A DNA stretch of 14,867 nt from Pseudomonadota bacterium (lineage in GTDB: Bacteria; Pseudomonadota; Gammaproteobacteria; Legionellales; Legionellaceae), in contig JAKBCM010000015.1 of assembly GCA_021807845.1 (NCBI GenBank), positions 1 through 14,867 on the forward strand, in the 5' to 3' direction. Positions 7,875-14,808 of the stretch are shown here, piece after piece. A program made the position numbers and the translations under genes. A model generated the notes under the pieces. The model searched no databases. It worked only from the letters and a program-made list of their open reading frames with translations, and was not told the DNA's origin. The number at the start of each line of letters is the position of its first letter. The first letter of the stretch is position 1.

Positions 7875-9187
7875 CAACTTCGCACTATGTGAGTCGACCA
7901 TCCACCCAATTAAAAGGGGAAATGACTGTACCTGGGGATAAGTCGATTTCTCATCGAGCTATCATTTTAGGCTCGATTGCAACGGGAACGACCACCATCA
8001 ATGGGTTTTTAGATGGTGAAGATTGCATGGCAACCTTGCGTGCATTTCAATCAATGGGCGTGAAGATTGAAGGTCCCGTATCTCAGCATGTTGTGGTTCA
8101 TGGAGTGGGTAAATATGGCTTAAAAAAACCAAACAAGGTGATTGATTGTGGCAATTCAGGCACAAGCATACGCCTTTTGGCGGGCTTACTAGCCGCCCAG
8201 ACTTTTGATAGTGAGTTGACCGGTGATAGTAGCCTTATCACAAGACCCATGGAGCGCGTGAGTCGCCCCTTACACCAGATGGGCGCTTTGGTGCTCACTG
8301 CTCAAGGTACCCCCCCCTTACAGATCAAAGGCGGTAGAACATTACACGGTATTACTTACGAAATGCCTGTGGCTAGTGCACAAGTCAAATCATGTTTGTT
8401 ACTGGCGGGGCTTTATGCCAAAGGTGAAACGAAGATTATTGAGCATGGCGTGTCAAGAGATCATACTGAAAGAATGCTCACGGCATTCTCCTACCCTCTT
8501 CATAAGTCAGAAAATACCATTGTGATTAATGGATCGAGTGAGTGCTATGGCACGGATGTGAATGTTCCAGGTGATATTTCATCTGCCGCATTTTTTATCG
8601 TAGCCGCTACCATCATTCCAAATTCTGAATTATTGATAAGAAATATAGGGATCAATCCTACCCGAACTGGAATCATCCAATTATTACAACGGATGGGTGC
8701 AAATCTGCAAATAACCAATAAAAGATTATGTGGCGAGGAGTTGGTTGCTGACATATTGGTCAGTCATAGTGAATTAGAAGGAATTGATATCCCAAGTGCG
8801 ATGGTGCCTTTAGCGATTGACGAATTTCCCGCATTATTTATCGCAGCAAGTTGTGCTAGAGGACGAACCGTGTTGCATGGGGCAAAGGAATTGCGTTGTA
8901 AAGAAAGCGATAGAATCGGGGCCATGGCTGATGGACTAAATAAGTTAGGTATTGAGACAGAAGTGTTTGAGGATGGGATTTCAATACAAGGCGGCATATT
9001 GCAAGGAGGCGTCGTTGACAGTCGACATGATCATCGGATTGCTATGGCTTTTCTGATTGCTGGAGCGAAAGCGTTATCCCCGGTGACGGTGAAAGATTGT
9101 GCCAATATTAAGACATCATTCCCTACGTTTGTAGAAACAGCAAAACACGTCAATCTCATCATTGAGGAGCAGAATGATGGTACTTGA
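7871..9187 (+). CDS. aroA: 3-phosphoshikimate 1-carboxyvinyltransferase (EPSP synthase), class II
   Basis: Transfers enolpyruvyl from PEP to shikimate 3-phosphate, the sixth step of the shikimate pathway to chorismate. It has 438 residues in two inverse-barrel domains. All four class II signatures are present: GDKS (22-25), SAQVK (169-173), RDHTE (196-200) and NPTR (262-265). The loop CGNSGTSIR (93-101) has glycine where the CP4 enzyme has its tolerance alanine. D317 (in DEFP) and E345 (in KESDRI) are the expected catalytic acids, and DHRIAMAF closes the active site at 387-394. The ATG overlaps the serC stop as ATGA (7871-7874), so translation is coupled. The reading frame contains an eight-C homopolymer at 8310-8317 and is intact as given. 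Confidence 0.97.
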   Translation: MTTSHYVSRPSTQLKGEMTVPGDKSISHRAIILGSIATGTTTINGFLDGEDCMATLRAFQSMGVKIEGPVSQHVVVHGVGKYGLKKPNKVIDCGNSGTSIRLLAGLLAAQTFDSELTGDSSLITRPMERVSRPLHQMGALVLTAQGTPPLQIKGGRTLHGITYEMPVASAQVKSCLLLAGLYAKGETKIIEHGVSRDHTERMLTAFSYPLHKSENTIVINGSSECYGTDVNVPGDISSAAFFIVAATIIPNSELLIRNIGINPTRTGIIQLLQRMGANLQITNKRLCGEELVADILVSHSELEGIDIPSAMVPLAIDEFPALFIAASCARGRTVLHGAKELRCKESDRIGAMADGLNKLGIETEVFEDGISIQGGILQGGVVDSRHDHRIAMAFLIAGAKALSPVTVKDCANIKTSFPTFVETAKHVNLIIEEQNDGT

Positions 9188-9866
9188 GTCTAGGGTTCCG
9201 GTCATTACTATCGATGGGCCTAGTGGTACAGGCAAGGGAACCATTTGTCACATGTTGGCCAACCATTTGCGATGGCATTTTTTAGATAGTGGCGCATTAT
9301 ATAGGGTATTAGCCTTTGCCAGTCAGAAAAAAGAGGTAGATACTAATCATACTGATGAATTAGTCTTGCTGGCTAAACGGTTGAATCTTAGCTTTCAAGT
9401 GGATAAAGCACAAAATATTGCCATTATTTTAGATGGTGAGGATATCAGTCGGGATATTCGAAGTGAGTATTGTGGTCAATTAGCGTCTAAAATTGCAGCA
9501 ATACCTGAAGTCAGAGAGGCATTATTGGCTCGACAACGTGCATTTGCTATTCCCCCAGGATTAGTGACCGATGGTCGAGATATGGGCACGATTGTTTTTC
9601 CAAAGGCAATATTAAAGATATATTTGGATGCAAATGTAGAAGAAAGAGCGAATAGACGATATTTACAGTTGAAACAAAATGGAAATGATGCTAGCCTCGC
9701 GCAGGTCATAGATGAATTGAGAAAGCGTGATACAAGAGATATGCATCGGTTACATGCACCGTTAAAGCCCGCTGCTGATGCAGTCATTATCGATACAACT
9801 GGATTAACGGTTGTACAAGTATTTGACAATGTATTACAATTAGCTAATAAGCGCTTAATTCATTGA
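9177..9866 (+). CDS. cmk: Cytidylate kinase
   Basis: Phosphorylates CMP and dCMP with ATP, recycling pyrimidine nucleotides for RNA, DNA and CDP-lipid synthesis. It has 229 residues (E. coli 227). The P-loop is DGPSGTGKGT (13-22), and the CMP-binding domain has DSGALYR. TDGRDMGTIVFP and KRDTRDMHR, followed by APLKPAADAVIIDTT, are family signatures. GAGGAG at 9164-9169 leaves 7 bases to the ATG at 9177 but only 4 to the ATG at 9174, so I prefer 9177. A TTG at 9162 is in frame but lies in front of the ribosome site. The gene overlaps the end of aroA by 11 bases. The arrangement cmk followed by rpsA is conserved across proteobacteria. Confidence 0.96.
   Translation: MVLESRVPVITIDGPSGTGKGTICHMLANHLRWHFLDSGALYRVLAFASQKKEVDTNHTDELVLLAKRLNLSFQVDKAQNIAIILDGEDISRDIRSEYCGQLASKIAAIPEVREALLARQRAFAIPPGLVTDGRDMGTIVFPKAILKIYLDANVEERANRRYLQLKQNGNDASLAQVIDELRKRDTRDMHRLHAPLKPAADAVIIDTTGLTVVQVFDNVLQLANKRLIH
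9811..9850 (+). promoter_or_regulatory. Candidate internal promoter for rpsA in the cmk 3' end
   Basis: Two overlapping arrangements fit: TTGTAC 9811-9816, an 18-base spacer and TACAAT 9835-9840; or a perfect -35 TTGACA 9823-9828, a 16-base spacer and TAATAA 9845-9850. Internal promoters in cmk that drive rpsA are known in E. coli. A highly expressed ribosomal gene at the end of a biosynthetic operon would be expected to have one. Confidence 0.4.
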
Positions 9867-9938
9867 AAACAAGCAGTGCCAAAAGGGGGGAAGTGTGATG
9901 ACTTACGCTTCCATTTATTTACTAAAGAGTTTATTAAC
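9867..9938 (+). promoter_or_regulatory. rpsA 5' leader
   Basis: These 72 bases separate the cmk stop from the rpsA ATG. The true start has only a weak ribosome site, AAAGAG at 9924-9929. S1 mRNA in E. coli also lacks a strong one and is translated through a structured, autoregulated leader. Upstream, a G6 run at 9885-9890 stands seven bases before an out-of-frame ATG at 9898. I did not establish a folded structure by eye. Confidence 0.4.
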
Positions 9939-11618
9939 ATGTCTGAGAGTTTTAAAGAATTATTTGAGAAAAGTATTGTCGGGGCGCAGTTTTATCCTGG
10001 AGCTATCATATCGGCTAAAGTGATTGATATCGATGATGATTTTGTGACATTAAATGCCGGATTAAAATCTGAAGGTATCGTCGCAATTGAAGAGTTCCAT
10101 GATAAAAATGGTGATATCGAAGTCCAAATTGGCGATACTGTTGAAGTGGCTCTTGATTCAGTTGAAGATGGCCACGGCGAAACTCTCCTCTCAAGAGAAA
10201 AAGCAAAACGTCAAGAAGCTTGGCGTAAACTATCTAAGTCTCATGAAAACAATGAAACGGTAACTGGACTGATTTCTGGTAAAGTCAAAGGTGGCTTTAC
10301 GGTGGAAATAGGCACCATTCGTGCGTTTCTACCTGGATCTTTGGTTGATGTTCGACCTGTACGTGATCCTTCTTACCTTGAAGGTAAAGAGCTTGAGTTC
10401 AAAGTAATCAAAATGGATCTCAAGCGTAATAATATTGTGGTTTCACGTCGCGCAGTTGTTGAAGAAGAAAGCAGTGCTGACAGACAAGCGTTGCTTGATT
10501 CATTGCATGATGGTCAAGTACTCAATGGTATTGTCAAAAACCTAACCGATTATGGTGCATTTATCGATTTAGGCGGTATAGATGGTCTATTACATATCAC
10601 TGACATATCGTGGAAGCGTGTGAAACATCCGAGTGAGTTATTGACTGTTGGTCAAGATGTTAAAGTGAAAGTTTTAAGTTTCGATAGCGAACGTAATCGT
10701 GTTTCATTAGGCATGAAACAACTGGGCAATGATCCTTGGGTTGACTTGGTTGAGCGCTATCCAATTGGTAAACGATTACAAGGTAAAGTGACTAACATCA
10801 CAGACTATGGTTGTTTTGTTGAAATTGAAGAAGGCGTAGAAGGGTTGGTACATATGTCTGAAATGGATTGGACTAACAAAAATGTCCATCCAAGCAAAGT
10901 TGTGTCTTTAGGTGATGTCAGCGAAGTGATGGTTCTCGAAATTGATGAAGATCGTCGTCGTATTTCGCTAGGTATGAAGCAATGCGTTGGCAATCCATGG
11001 CAGAATTTTTCACAATTGCATAGCAAAGGTCAGAAAGTCACTGGAAAAATCCGTTCAATCACTGATTTCGGTATTTTCATTGGACTGGAAGGTGATATCG
11101 ATGGATTGGTTCATTTGTCTGATATTTCTTGGAATGTTCCAGGCGAAGAAGCTGTGAAACAATTCAAAAAAGGACAAGAGCTTGAAGCGGTGATTCTAGC
11201 CATCGATGCTGAGCGTGAACGGATCTCTTTAGGATTGAAGCAATTGGAAGGCGATAACTTTACCAGTTACGTCGATCAAAACCCTAAAGGTACAGTGGTC
11301 AAGGGCAAAGTTTCAGCAGTTGATGCAAAGACTGTGACTGTGGATTTAGCTGAAGATGTGATTGGCACGATTCGTGCTGCTGATTTGTCTGAAGACAAAG
11401 TAGATGATGCATCAACTTTTGTGAAAGAAGGTGATGAAGTTGAAGCGAAAATCATCAATGTCGATAAGAAAAATCGAACAATTGCACTATCTGTTAAAGC
11501 CAAAGATGCTCAAGATCAAGCTGAAGCCATCAAAAAATACTCACGTAGTGGAGAAGTAGCAGGGACTACCTTAGGCGATTTATTGAAAGAAAAAATGGCT
11601 AATAAGGATTCCGAGTAG
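9939..11618 (+). CDS. rpsA: 30S ribosomal protein S1
   Basis: Binds single-stranded leader RNA at the ribosome and helps mRNAs that lack strong ribosome sites. It has 559 residues (E. coli 557) and six S1 (OB-fold) domains at roughly 20-87, 105-172, 192-260, 277-347, 364-434 and 451-520. Domains 3-5 show the repeated signature [35 protein letters not shown] and [18 protein letters not shown], each followed by a tryptophan block and [13 protein letters not shown] ends. I chose the ATG at 9939 ([12 protein letters not shown]) because homologues begin there; an in-frame GTG at 9876 would add 21 residues with no family match and no ribosome site. The gene ends in a strong terminator, which closes the gyrA-rpsA run. 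Confidence 0.98.
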   Translation: MSESFKELFEKSIVGAQFYPGAIISAKVIDIDDDFVTLNAGLKSEGIVAIEEFHDKNGDIEVQIGDTVEVALDSVEDGHGETLLSREKAKRQEAWRKLSKSHENNETVTGLISGKVKGGFTVEIGTIRAFLPGSLVDVRPVRDPSYLEGKELEFKVIKMDLKRNNIVVSRRAVVEEESSADRQALLDSLHDGQVLNGIVKNLTDYGAFIDLGGIDGLLHITDISWKRVKHPSELLTVGQDVKVKVLSFDSERNRVSLGMKQLGNDPWVDLVERYPIGKRLQGKVTNITDYGCFVEIEEGVEGLVHMSEMDWTNKNVHPSKVVSLGDVSEVMVLEIDEDRRRISLGMKQCVGNPWQNFSQLHSKGQKVTGKIRSITDFGIFIGLEGDIDGLVHLSDISWNVPGEEAVKQFKKGQELEAVILAIDAERERISLGLKQLEGDNFTSYVDQNPKGTVVKGKVSAVDAKTVTVDLAEDVIGTIRAADLSEDKVDDASTFVKEGDEVEAKIINVDKKNRTIALSVKAKDAQDQAEAIKKYSRSGEVAGTTLGDLLKEKMANKDSE

Positions 11619-11647
11619 TTATAAACCACGAAGTAAAAGGTTAGAAT

Positions 11648-11674
11648 AAGCGTAGTTATCTACGCTTTTTTTTT
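11648..11674 (+). terminator. Intrinsic terminator after rpsA
   Basis: A perfect eight-pair stem, AAGCGTAG (11648-11655) with CTACGCTT (11660-11667) and loop TTAT, runs into nine consecutive T (11666-11674). It begins 29 bases after the rpsA stop. Confidence 0.93.
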
Positions 11675-11687
11675 AAATAAATGTAAC

Positions 11688-11709
11688 TGCTCGTTTGTTA
11701 TTACGAGCA
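11688..11709. repeat. Short hairpin downstream of the rpsA terminator
   Basis: Perfect seven-base arms TGCTCGT (11688-11694) and ACGAGCA (11703-11709) flank an eight-base loop. There is no T-run, so it is not an obvious terminator. Its role is unknown. Confidence 0.55.
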
Positions 11710-11741
11710 ACCCAAGCCTTTTTGGGGCAAACGTCGGTTAA

Positions 11742-11768
11742 GACTTACGTTTTTTGGAAGACATACGT
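11742..11768. repeat. Degenerate tandem units, left side
   Basis: GACTTACGTTTTTTGGAA (11742-11759) is followed by the start of another unit, GACATACGT (11760-11768), which is then interrupted by the palindromic repeat sequence. The pattern GAC, two bases, CGTTTTT matches the units on the right side of the palindrome. Confidence 0.45.
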
Positions 11769-11784
11769 CATGCTGAACAGCATG
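11766..11784. repeat. Partial copy of the palindromic repeat (left end)
   Basis: CGTCATGCTGAACAGCATG matches the left end of the full element at 11798-11816 in 16 of 19 positions, 32 bases away in direct orientation. It also contains its own perfect palindrome: CATGCTG, two A, CAGCATG (11769-11784). Confidence 0.65.
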
Positions 11785-11797
11785 TTTGAGAGAGGGT

Positions 11798-11864
11798 CGT
11801 CATCCCGAACAACATGAGGGATCTCCTGATCTATTGGAGATGTCTCGCAAAGCTCGACATGACG
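11798..11864. mobile_element. MITE-like imperfect palindromic repeat
   Basis: A 67-base element with inverted ends CGTCAT (11798-11803) and ATGACG (11859-11864). The internal inverted blocks GGGATCTCC (11818-11826) and GGAGATGTC (11836-11844) allow a long imperfect hairpin. The pattern GTCATCCCGA...TGAGGGATCTCC...GGAGAT...CTCG...ATGAC resembles dispersed intergenic repeats seen in many bacterial genomes. No transposase is nearby, and other genomic copies cannot be checked from this window. Confidence 0.6.
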
Positions 11865-11914
11865 TGCGTTTTTAGAGACGTATGTTTTTGAAAGACGCAC
11901 TGTTTTAGATGGCG
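11861..11914. repeat. Degenerate 16-17-base tandem units, right side
   Basis: Three successive units GACGTGCGTTTTTAGA (11861-11876), GACGTATGTTTTTGAAA (11877-11893) and GACGCACTGTTTTAGAT (11894-11910) are followed by GGCG. They share GACG at the start and a T-run in the middle. No function is recognised. Confidence 0.5.
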
Positions 11915-11967
11915 TAATGGGTGAATAATTACACATATATCATGACAAAAACAGAAGGATATGTTGC

Positions 11968-12258
11968 ATGCGGATAATCATGACCTTATTTTATCTGGTA
12001 CTTATCTTAATTGGTGTCAGTTTTGCAGCATTAAATGCTCAATCAGTCCAAGTTAATTTATATTTTACTACCTTAAACATGCCTATTTCAGTTTTAATGA
12101 CAGTGATGTTGGGGGTAGGAATGATATTGGGATTTTTTGTTTTTTTACGTCGGTATTTACGCTTCAAAGCAGAACATCGTAGAATTAAAAACCAGTTACG
12201 GCTCACGGAAAAGGAAATTAAAAATTTACGAGCGATTCCTTTAAAGGATCAGCATTAG
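11968..12258 (+). CDS. lapA: Lipopolysaccharide assembly protein A (LapA/DUF1049 domain)
   Basis: Small inner-membrane protein that acts with LapB in lipopolysaccharide homeostasis. It has 96 residues, the usual ~100 of the family. There are two membrane segments, about 5-24 (LFYLVLILIGVSFAALNA) and 40-61 (SVLMTVMLGVGMILGFFVFL). Between them NAQSVQVNLYF is the recognisable LapA core, and a basic, charged helix (RRYLRFKAEHRRIKNQLRL) likely to form a cytoplasmic coiled coil ends the protein. AGAAGGA at 11953-11959 lies eight bases before the ATG. The gene lies 24 bases before lapB, and the pairing supports the call. No convincing promoter was found, although one must lie in the repeat island because a strong terminator separates this gene from rpsA. 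Confidence 0.9.
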   Translation: MRIIMTLFYLVLILIGVSFAALNAQSVQVNLYFTTLNMPISVLMTVMLGVGMILGFFVFLRRYLRFKAEHRRIKNQLRLTEKEIKNLRAIPLKDQH

Positions 12259-12282
12259 TGTAAAAATTTGTGGAGATCTTGA

Positions 12283-13452
12283 ATGATTCAATTGTGGCCT
12301 TTGTTACTGCCTGCAGCAGCTTGGTCTGGCTGGTGGGTGGCTAGCCGTAATTATTCAATTAAAGAAAGAAAAAATACCCATCATTTTTCACGAGAATATG
12401 TGGTTGGTTTAAATTATTTATTAAATGAGCAACCCGATAAAGCGGTTGATGTATTTATTAAATTGCTCGATGTTGATAGTGATACCGTCGAAACACATTT
12501 GGCTCTAGGTAGCCTCTTTCGGAGAAGGGGTGAAGTAGATAGAGCCATTAGAATCCATCAAAATTTAATCGCTAGACCCCAATTAAGCCTAAATCAGCGC
12601 AAAGAAGCTTTGATGGCTTTAGGCCAGGACTATATGAGTGCGGGCGTATTTGATAGAGCTGAACGAATTTTTATGGAAGTGGTTGAGTTAGGCGGTCCTC
12701 GCGAAATCAGAAGTTTGCAAGGATTGTTGGCTATTTATCAGCAAGAAAAAGCTTGGGAAAAGGCTTTAGAAATCTTAAAACAATTAGAAATTTCAACTGG
12801 GACTAGTATGCATTCACAGGCTGCGCATTATCATTGCGAAATTGCAACGCAAGCTCTGAAAATGAATGCATATGATAGGGTGAGCGCTGCTATCAAACAA
12901 GCCTTAACCGTTGATAAAAAATCAGTGCGTGCAAGTCTCATGCTTGCGCAATTTGAAATGAAAAATGGTCGATATAAACACGCCATCCGAGCTCTAAAGA
13001 ATGTTCCAGATCAGGATGCAGATTTTTTAACAGAAATTATTGAGCCACTCGTCAACTGCCATCGCGAAATAGAAGCCATGGATGAATGTGTCGACTATTT
13101 AGAGCAAACATTAAGAGAGCATCCACGTGCCTCTGTTATTTTTGTCATAGGTGAATATCTGAGACAAGAAAAAAGTACAGATTTTGCCATTGATTTTGTT
13201 TCGGCCCAATTGGGGCATCATCCCTCTATCCGTGGATTGAATCGGTTGATTTGTTGGCACTTAGAGTCAGCGACTGGGAAAGTTCGTGATAAGTTGCAAA
13301 TGCTATATGATATCACCAGTAAATTCCTAGAAAATAAACCAGTCTATCGGTGTGAACACTGCGGATTTGGTGGAAAATTATTGCATTGGCATTGCCCTAG
13401 TTGTAAGCAATGGAGCAGAATGAAACCCATACATGGTTTGGAAGGGGATTAA
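12283..13452 (+). CDS. lapB: Lipopolysaccharide assembly protein B (TPR and rubredoxin-type metal site)
   Basis: Inner-membrane adaptor which, in E. coli, brings LpxC to the FtsH protease and so limits lipid A synthesis. It has 389 residues, matching the family. An N-terminal membrane anchor (about 3-19, LWPLLLPAAAWSGWWVA) is followed by an array of TPR helices from about 40 to 330, such as VVGLNYLLNEQPDKAVDVF and THLALGSLFRRRGEVDRAI. A C-terminal rubredoxin-like zinc/iron knuckle has C357-x2-C360 and C371-x2-C374 (YRCEHCGFGG, CPSCKQW). All four cysteines needed for function are intact. GGAG lies seven bases before the ATG. It is co-directional with lapA and is followed only three bases later by pyrF, so the three are probably cotranscribed. 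Confidence 0.95.
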   Translation: MIQLWPLLLPAAAWSGWWVASRNYSIKERKNTHHFSREYVVGLNYLLNEQPDKAVDVFIKLLDVDSDTVETHLALGSLFRRRGEVDRAIRIHQNLIARPQLSLNQRKEALMALGQDYMSAGVFDRAERIFMEVVELGGPREIRSLQGLLAIYQQEKAWEKALEILKQLEISTGTSMHSQAAHYHCEIATQALKMNAYDRVSAAIKQALTVDKKSVRASLMLAQFEMKNGRYKHAIRALKNVPDQDADFLTEIIEPLVNCHREIEAMDECVDYLEQTLREHPRASVIFVIGEYLRQEKSTDFAIDFVSAQLGHHPSIRGLNRLICWHLESATGKVRDKLQMLYDITSKFLENKPVYRCEHCGFGGKLLHWHCPSCKQWSRMKPIHGLEGD

Positions 13453-13455
13453 CTT

Positions 13456-14163
13456 ATGTCAGTCAAATTAATTGTAGCCCTAGATTTTGAAGATTCACGC
13501 AAAGCATTGAACCTAGTTGATCAATTAGATCCGAGCTTATGTGCACTCAAGGTAGGTTGTGAGATGTTCACTTTGTTTGGCAGAGATTTTGTTCGTACTT
13601 TGGTGAATAAAAATTTTAAAGTGTTTCTTGACTTAAAGTTTCATGATATTCCAAATACGGTTGCACATTCATGCATTGCTGCAGCTGATCTTGGGGTATG
13701 GATGATTGATATCCATGCTTCTGGTGGTATGAATATGATGCAAGCTGCGAAAAAAGCGCTTGATCCTTATGGGCTTGGTCGGCCTCTTTTAATTGCGGTA
13801 ACGGTGCTTACCAGTATGAACGTTGAAGATCTTCAACGTCTTGGGATTCATGAATCAGTAGAAAATCGTGTTTCTCTATTGGCCAAATTATCCTATGATG
13901 CTGGACTTGATGGAGTGGTGTGTTCACCCCATGAAGTCTCAGCCATAAAAGCATTGTGTGGACCTCATTTCTTAGCGGTAACGCCAGGGATCCGGATGCC
14001 TTTCGATTCATCCAATGATCAAGTGCGGATAACGACCCCAGAAATGGCCCTCAAAGCTGGGAGTGATTATCTTGTCGTTGGCAGACCTATTATTGAAGCG
14101 AATAAACCTGCTGATGTTGTTCAAACGATTTTATCTACTATCAAGTCAACTCATTTATCCTAG
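13456..14163 (+). CDS. pyrF: Orotidine 5'-phosphate decarboxylase
   Basis: Decarboxylates OMP to UMP, the last step of de novo pyrimidine synthesis. It is a TIM barrel of 235 residues (E. coli 245). The catalytic network is visible: LDFED at strand 1 (D10), K32 in ALKVG, and D59-x-K61-x2-D64 in the signature FLDLKFHDIPNT. The phosphate loop VTPGIR (175-180) and R210 in VVGRPI bind the nucleotide. AAGGGG at 13442-13447, inside the lapB end, gives a ribosome site eight bases before the ATG. The three-base gap to lapB and six-base gap to the next gene point to one transcript. Confidence 0.97.
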   Translation: MSVKLIVALDFEDSRKALNLVDQLDPSLCALKVGCEMFTLFGRDFVRTLVNKNFKVFLDLKFHDIPNTVAHSCIAAADLGVWMIDIHASGGMNMMQAAKKALDPYGLGRPLLIAVTVLTSMNVEDLQRLGIHESVENRVSLLAKLSYDAGLDGVVCSPHEVSAIKALCGPHFLAVTPGIRMPFDSSNDQVRITTPEMALKAGSDYLVVGRPIIEANKPADVVQTILSTIKSTHLS

Positions 14164-14169
14164 AAAAAT

Positions 14170-14799
14170 ATGTTTTCAAATATACAGCGCTACTATTTAA
14201 AAGAAATGGGAATTGAAACGTTTGAGCAACGTAAACTTTCCGAACAAAAGAACTTGGAAAGATTGGCAGCCGTTGTGTCTCAGTGTACTCGTTGTCCACT
14301 TCATAAAACTCGATTAAAGACTGTTTTTGCTCGTGGCAATTCAATGGCTGCATTGATGATTATTGGTGAAGCGCCCGGTTTTTATGAGGATCAACAAGGG
14401 CTACCTTTTGTGGGTAAGGCAGGAAGCTTATTAAATAAAATGTTAGGAAGCATAGAATTATCCAAAGAGGATGTATATGTCGCAAATGTCCTGAAATGTA
14501 GGCCACCTCATAATCGAGATCCACTGCCTGAAGAAATTTCACAATGCGCTCATTATTTAACTGAGCAGATAGCGCTTGTGTCTCCAAAACTCATTCTCGC
14601 AGTTGGTCGTTTTGCTGGCTCTTTTCTTTTAAATACAACCGTTCCATTGAATAAAATGCGTCGTAAAATGCATCACTATCAAGGTACACCAGTGATAGTG
14701 AGTTACCATCCGGCCTATTTATTGCGTAATCCTTCAGATAAGGTAAAAGCTTATGAAGATCTATTGTTTGCAAAACAACTGTTAAAAAAAATGGAATAG
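14170..14799 (+). CDS. Uracil-DNA glycosylase, family 4 (4Fe-4S)
   Basis: Removes uracil from DNA to start base-excision repair of deaminated cytosine. It has 209 residues, the family size. The four iron-sulfur ligands are C39 and C42 (CTRC), and C110 and C126 with the typical 15-residue gap (CRPPHNRDPLPEEISQC). Active-site motif 1 is GEAPGFYEDQQGLPFVGKAG (66-85), and the leucine-loop motif HPAYLLRNP is at 180-188. The N-terminal YLKEMGIETF resembles the extension found upstream of the domain in other gammaproteobacterial members, which supports the ATG at 14170 rather than the one at 14206, although no clear ribosome site precedes it. Coupling to pyrF, six bases upstream, may compensate. The gene is often annotated as a DNA polymerase-related protein. 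Confidence 0.93.
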   Translation: MFSNIQRYYLKEMGIETFEQRKLSEQKNLERLAAVVSQCTRCPLHKTRLKTVFARGNSMAALMIIGEAPGFYEDQQGLPFVGKAGSLLNKMLGSIELSKEDVYVANVLKCRPPHNRDPLPEEISQCAHYLTEQIALVSPKLILAVGRFAGSFLLNTTVPLNKMRRKMHHYQGTPVIVSYHPAYLLRNPSDKVKAYEDLLFAKQLLKKME

Positions 14800-14808
14800 G
14801 ATAAACGA

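Larger units (their letters stand above)
11619..11967. other. rpsA-lapA intergenic repeat island, no ihfB
   Basis: These 349 bases hold no credible gene. From left to right: the rpsA terminator; a hairpin TGCTCGT (11688-11694) with ACGAGCA (11703-11709); 16-18-base degenerate units; a partial and a full copy of a palindromic repeat; more units; and an AT-rich stretch with the lapA ribosome site. In many gammaproteobacteria ihfB sits between rpsA and lapA; here it is absent. Confidence 0.7.

Noticed and set aside
9162..9176. TTG or first ATG as the cmk start
   Set aside because: The TTG lies at the front of the GAGGAG ribosome site and the ATG at 9174 is only four bases after it. The ATG at 9177 has normal spacing and suits the family length.
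9876..9938. GTG start adding 21 residues to ribosomal protein S1
   Set aside because: No ribosome site, and the added residues are unlike S1. [10 protein letters not shown] at 9939 is the conserved opening.
11745..11936. A 63-codon minus-strand reading frame across the rpsA-lapA gap
   Set aside because: It is the translation of the palindromic repeat and its flanking units. It has no ribosome site and no recognised protein family.
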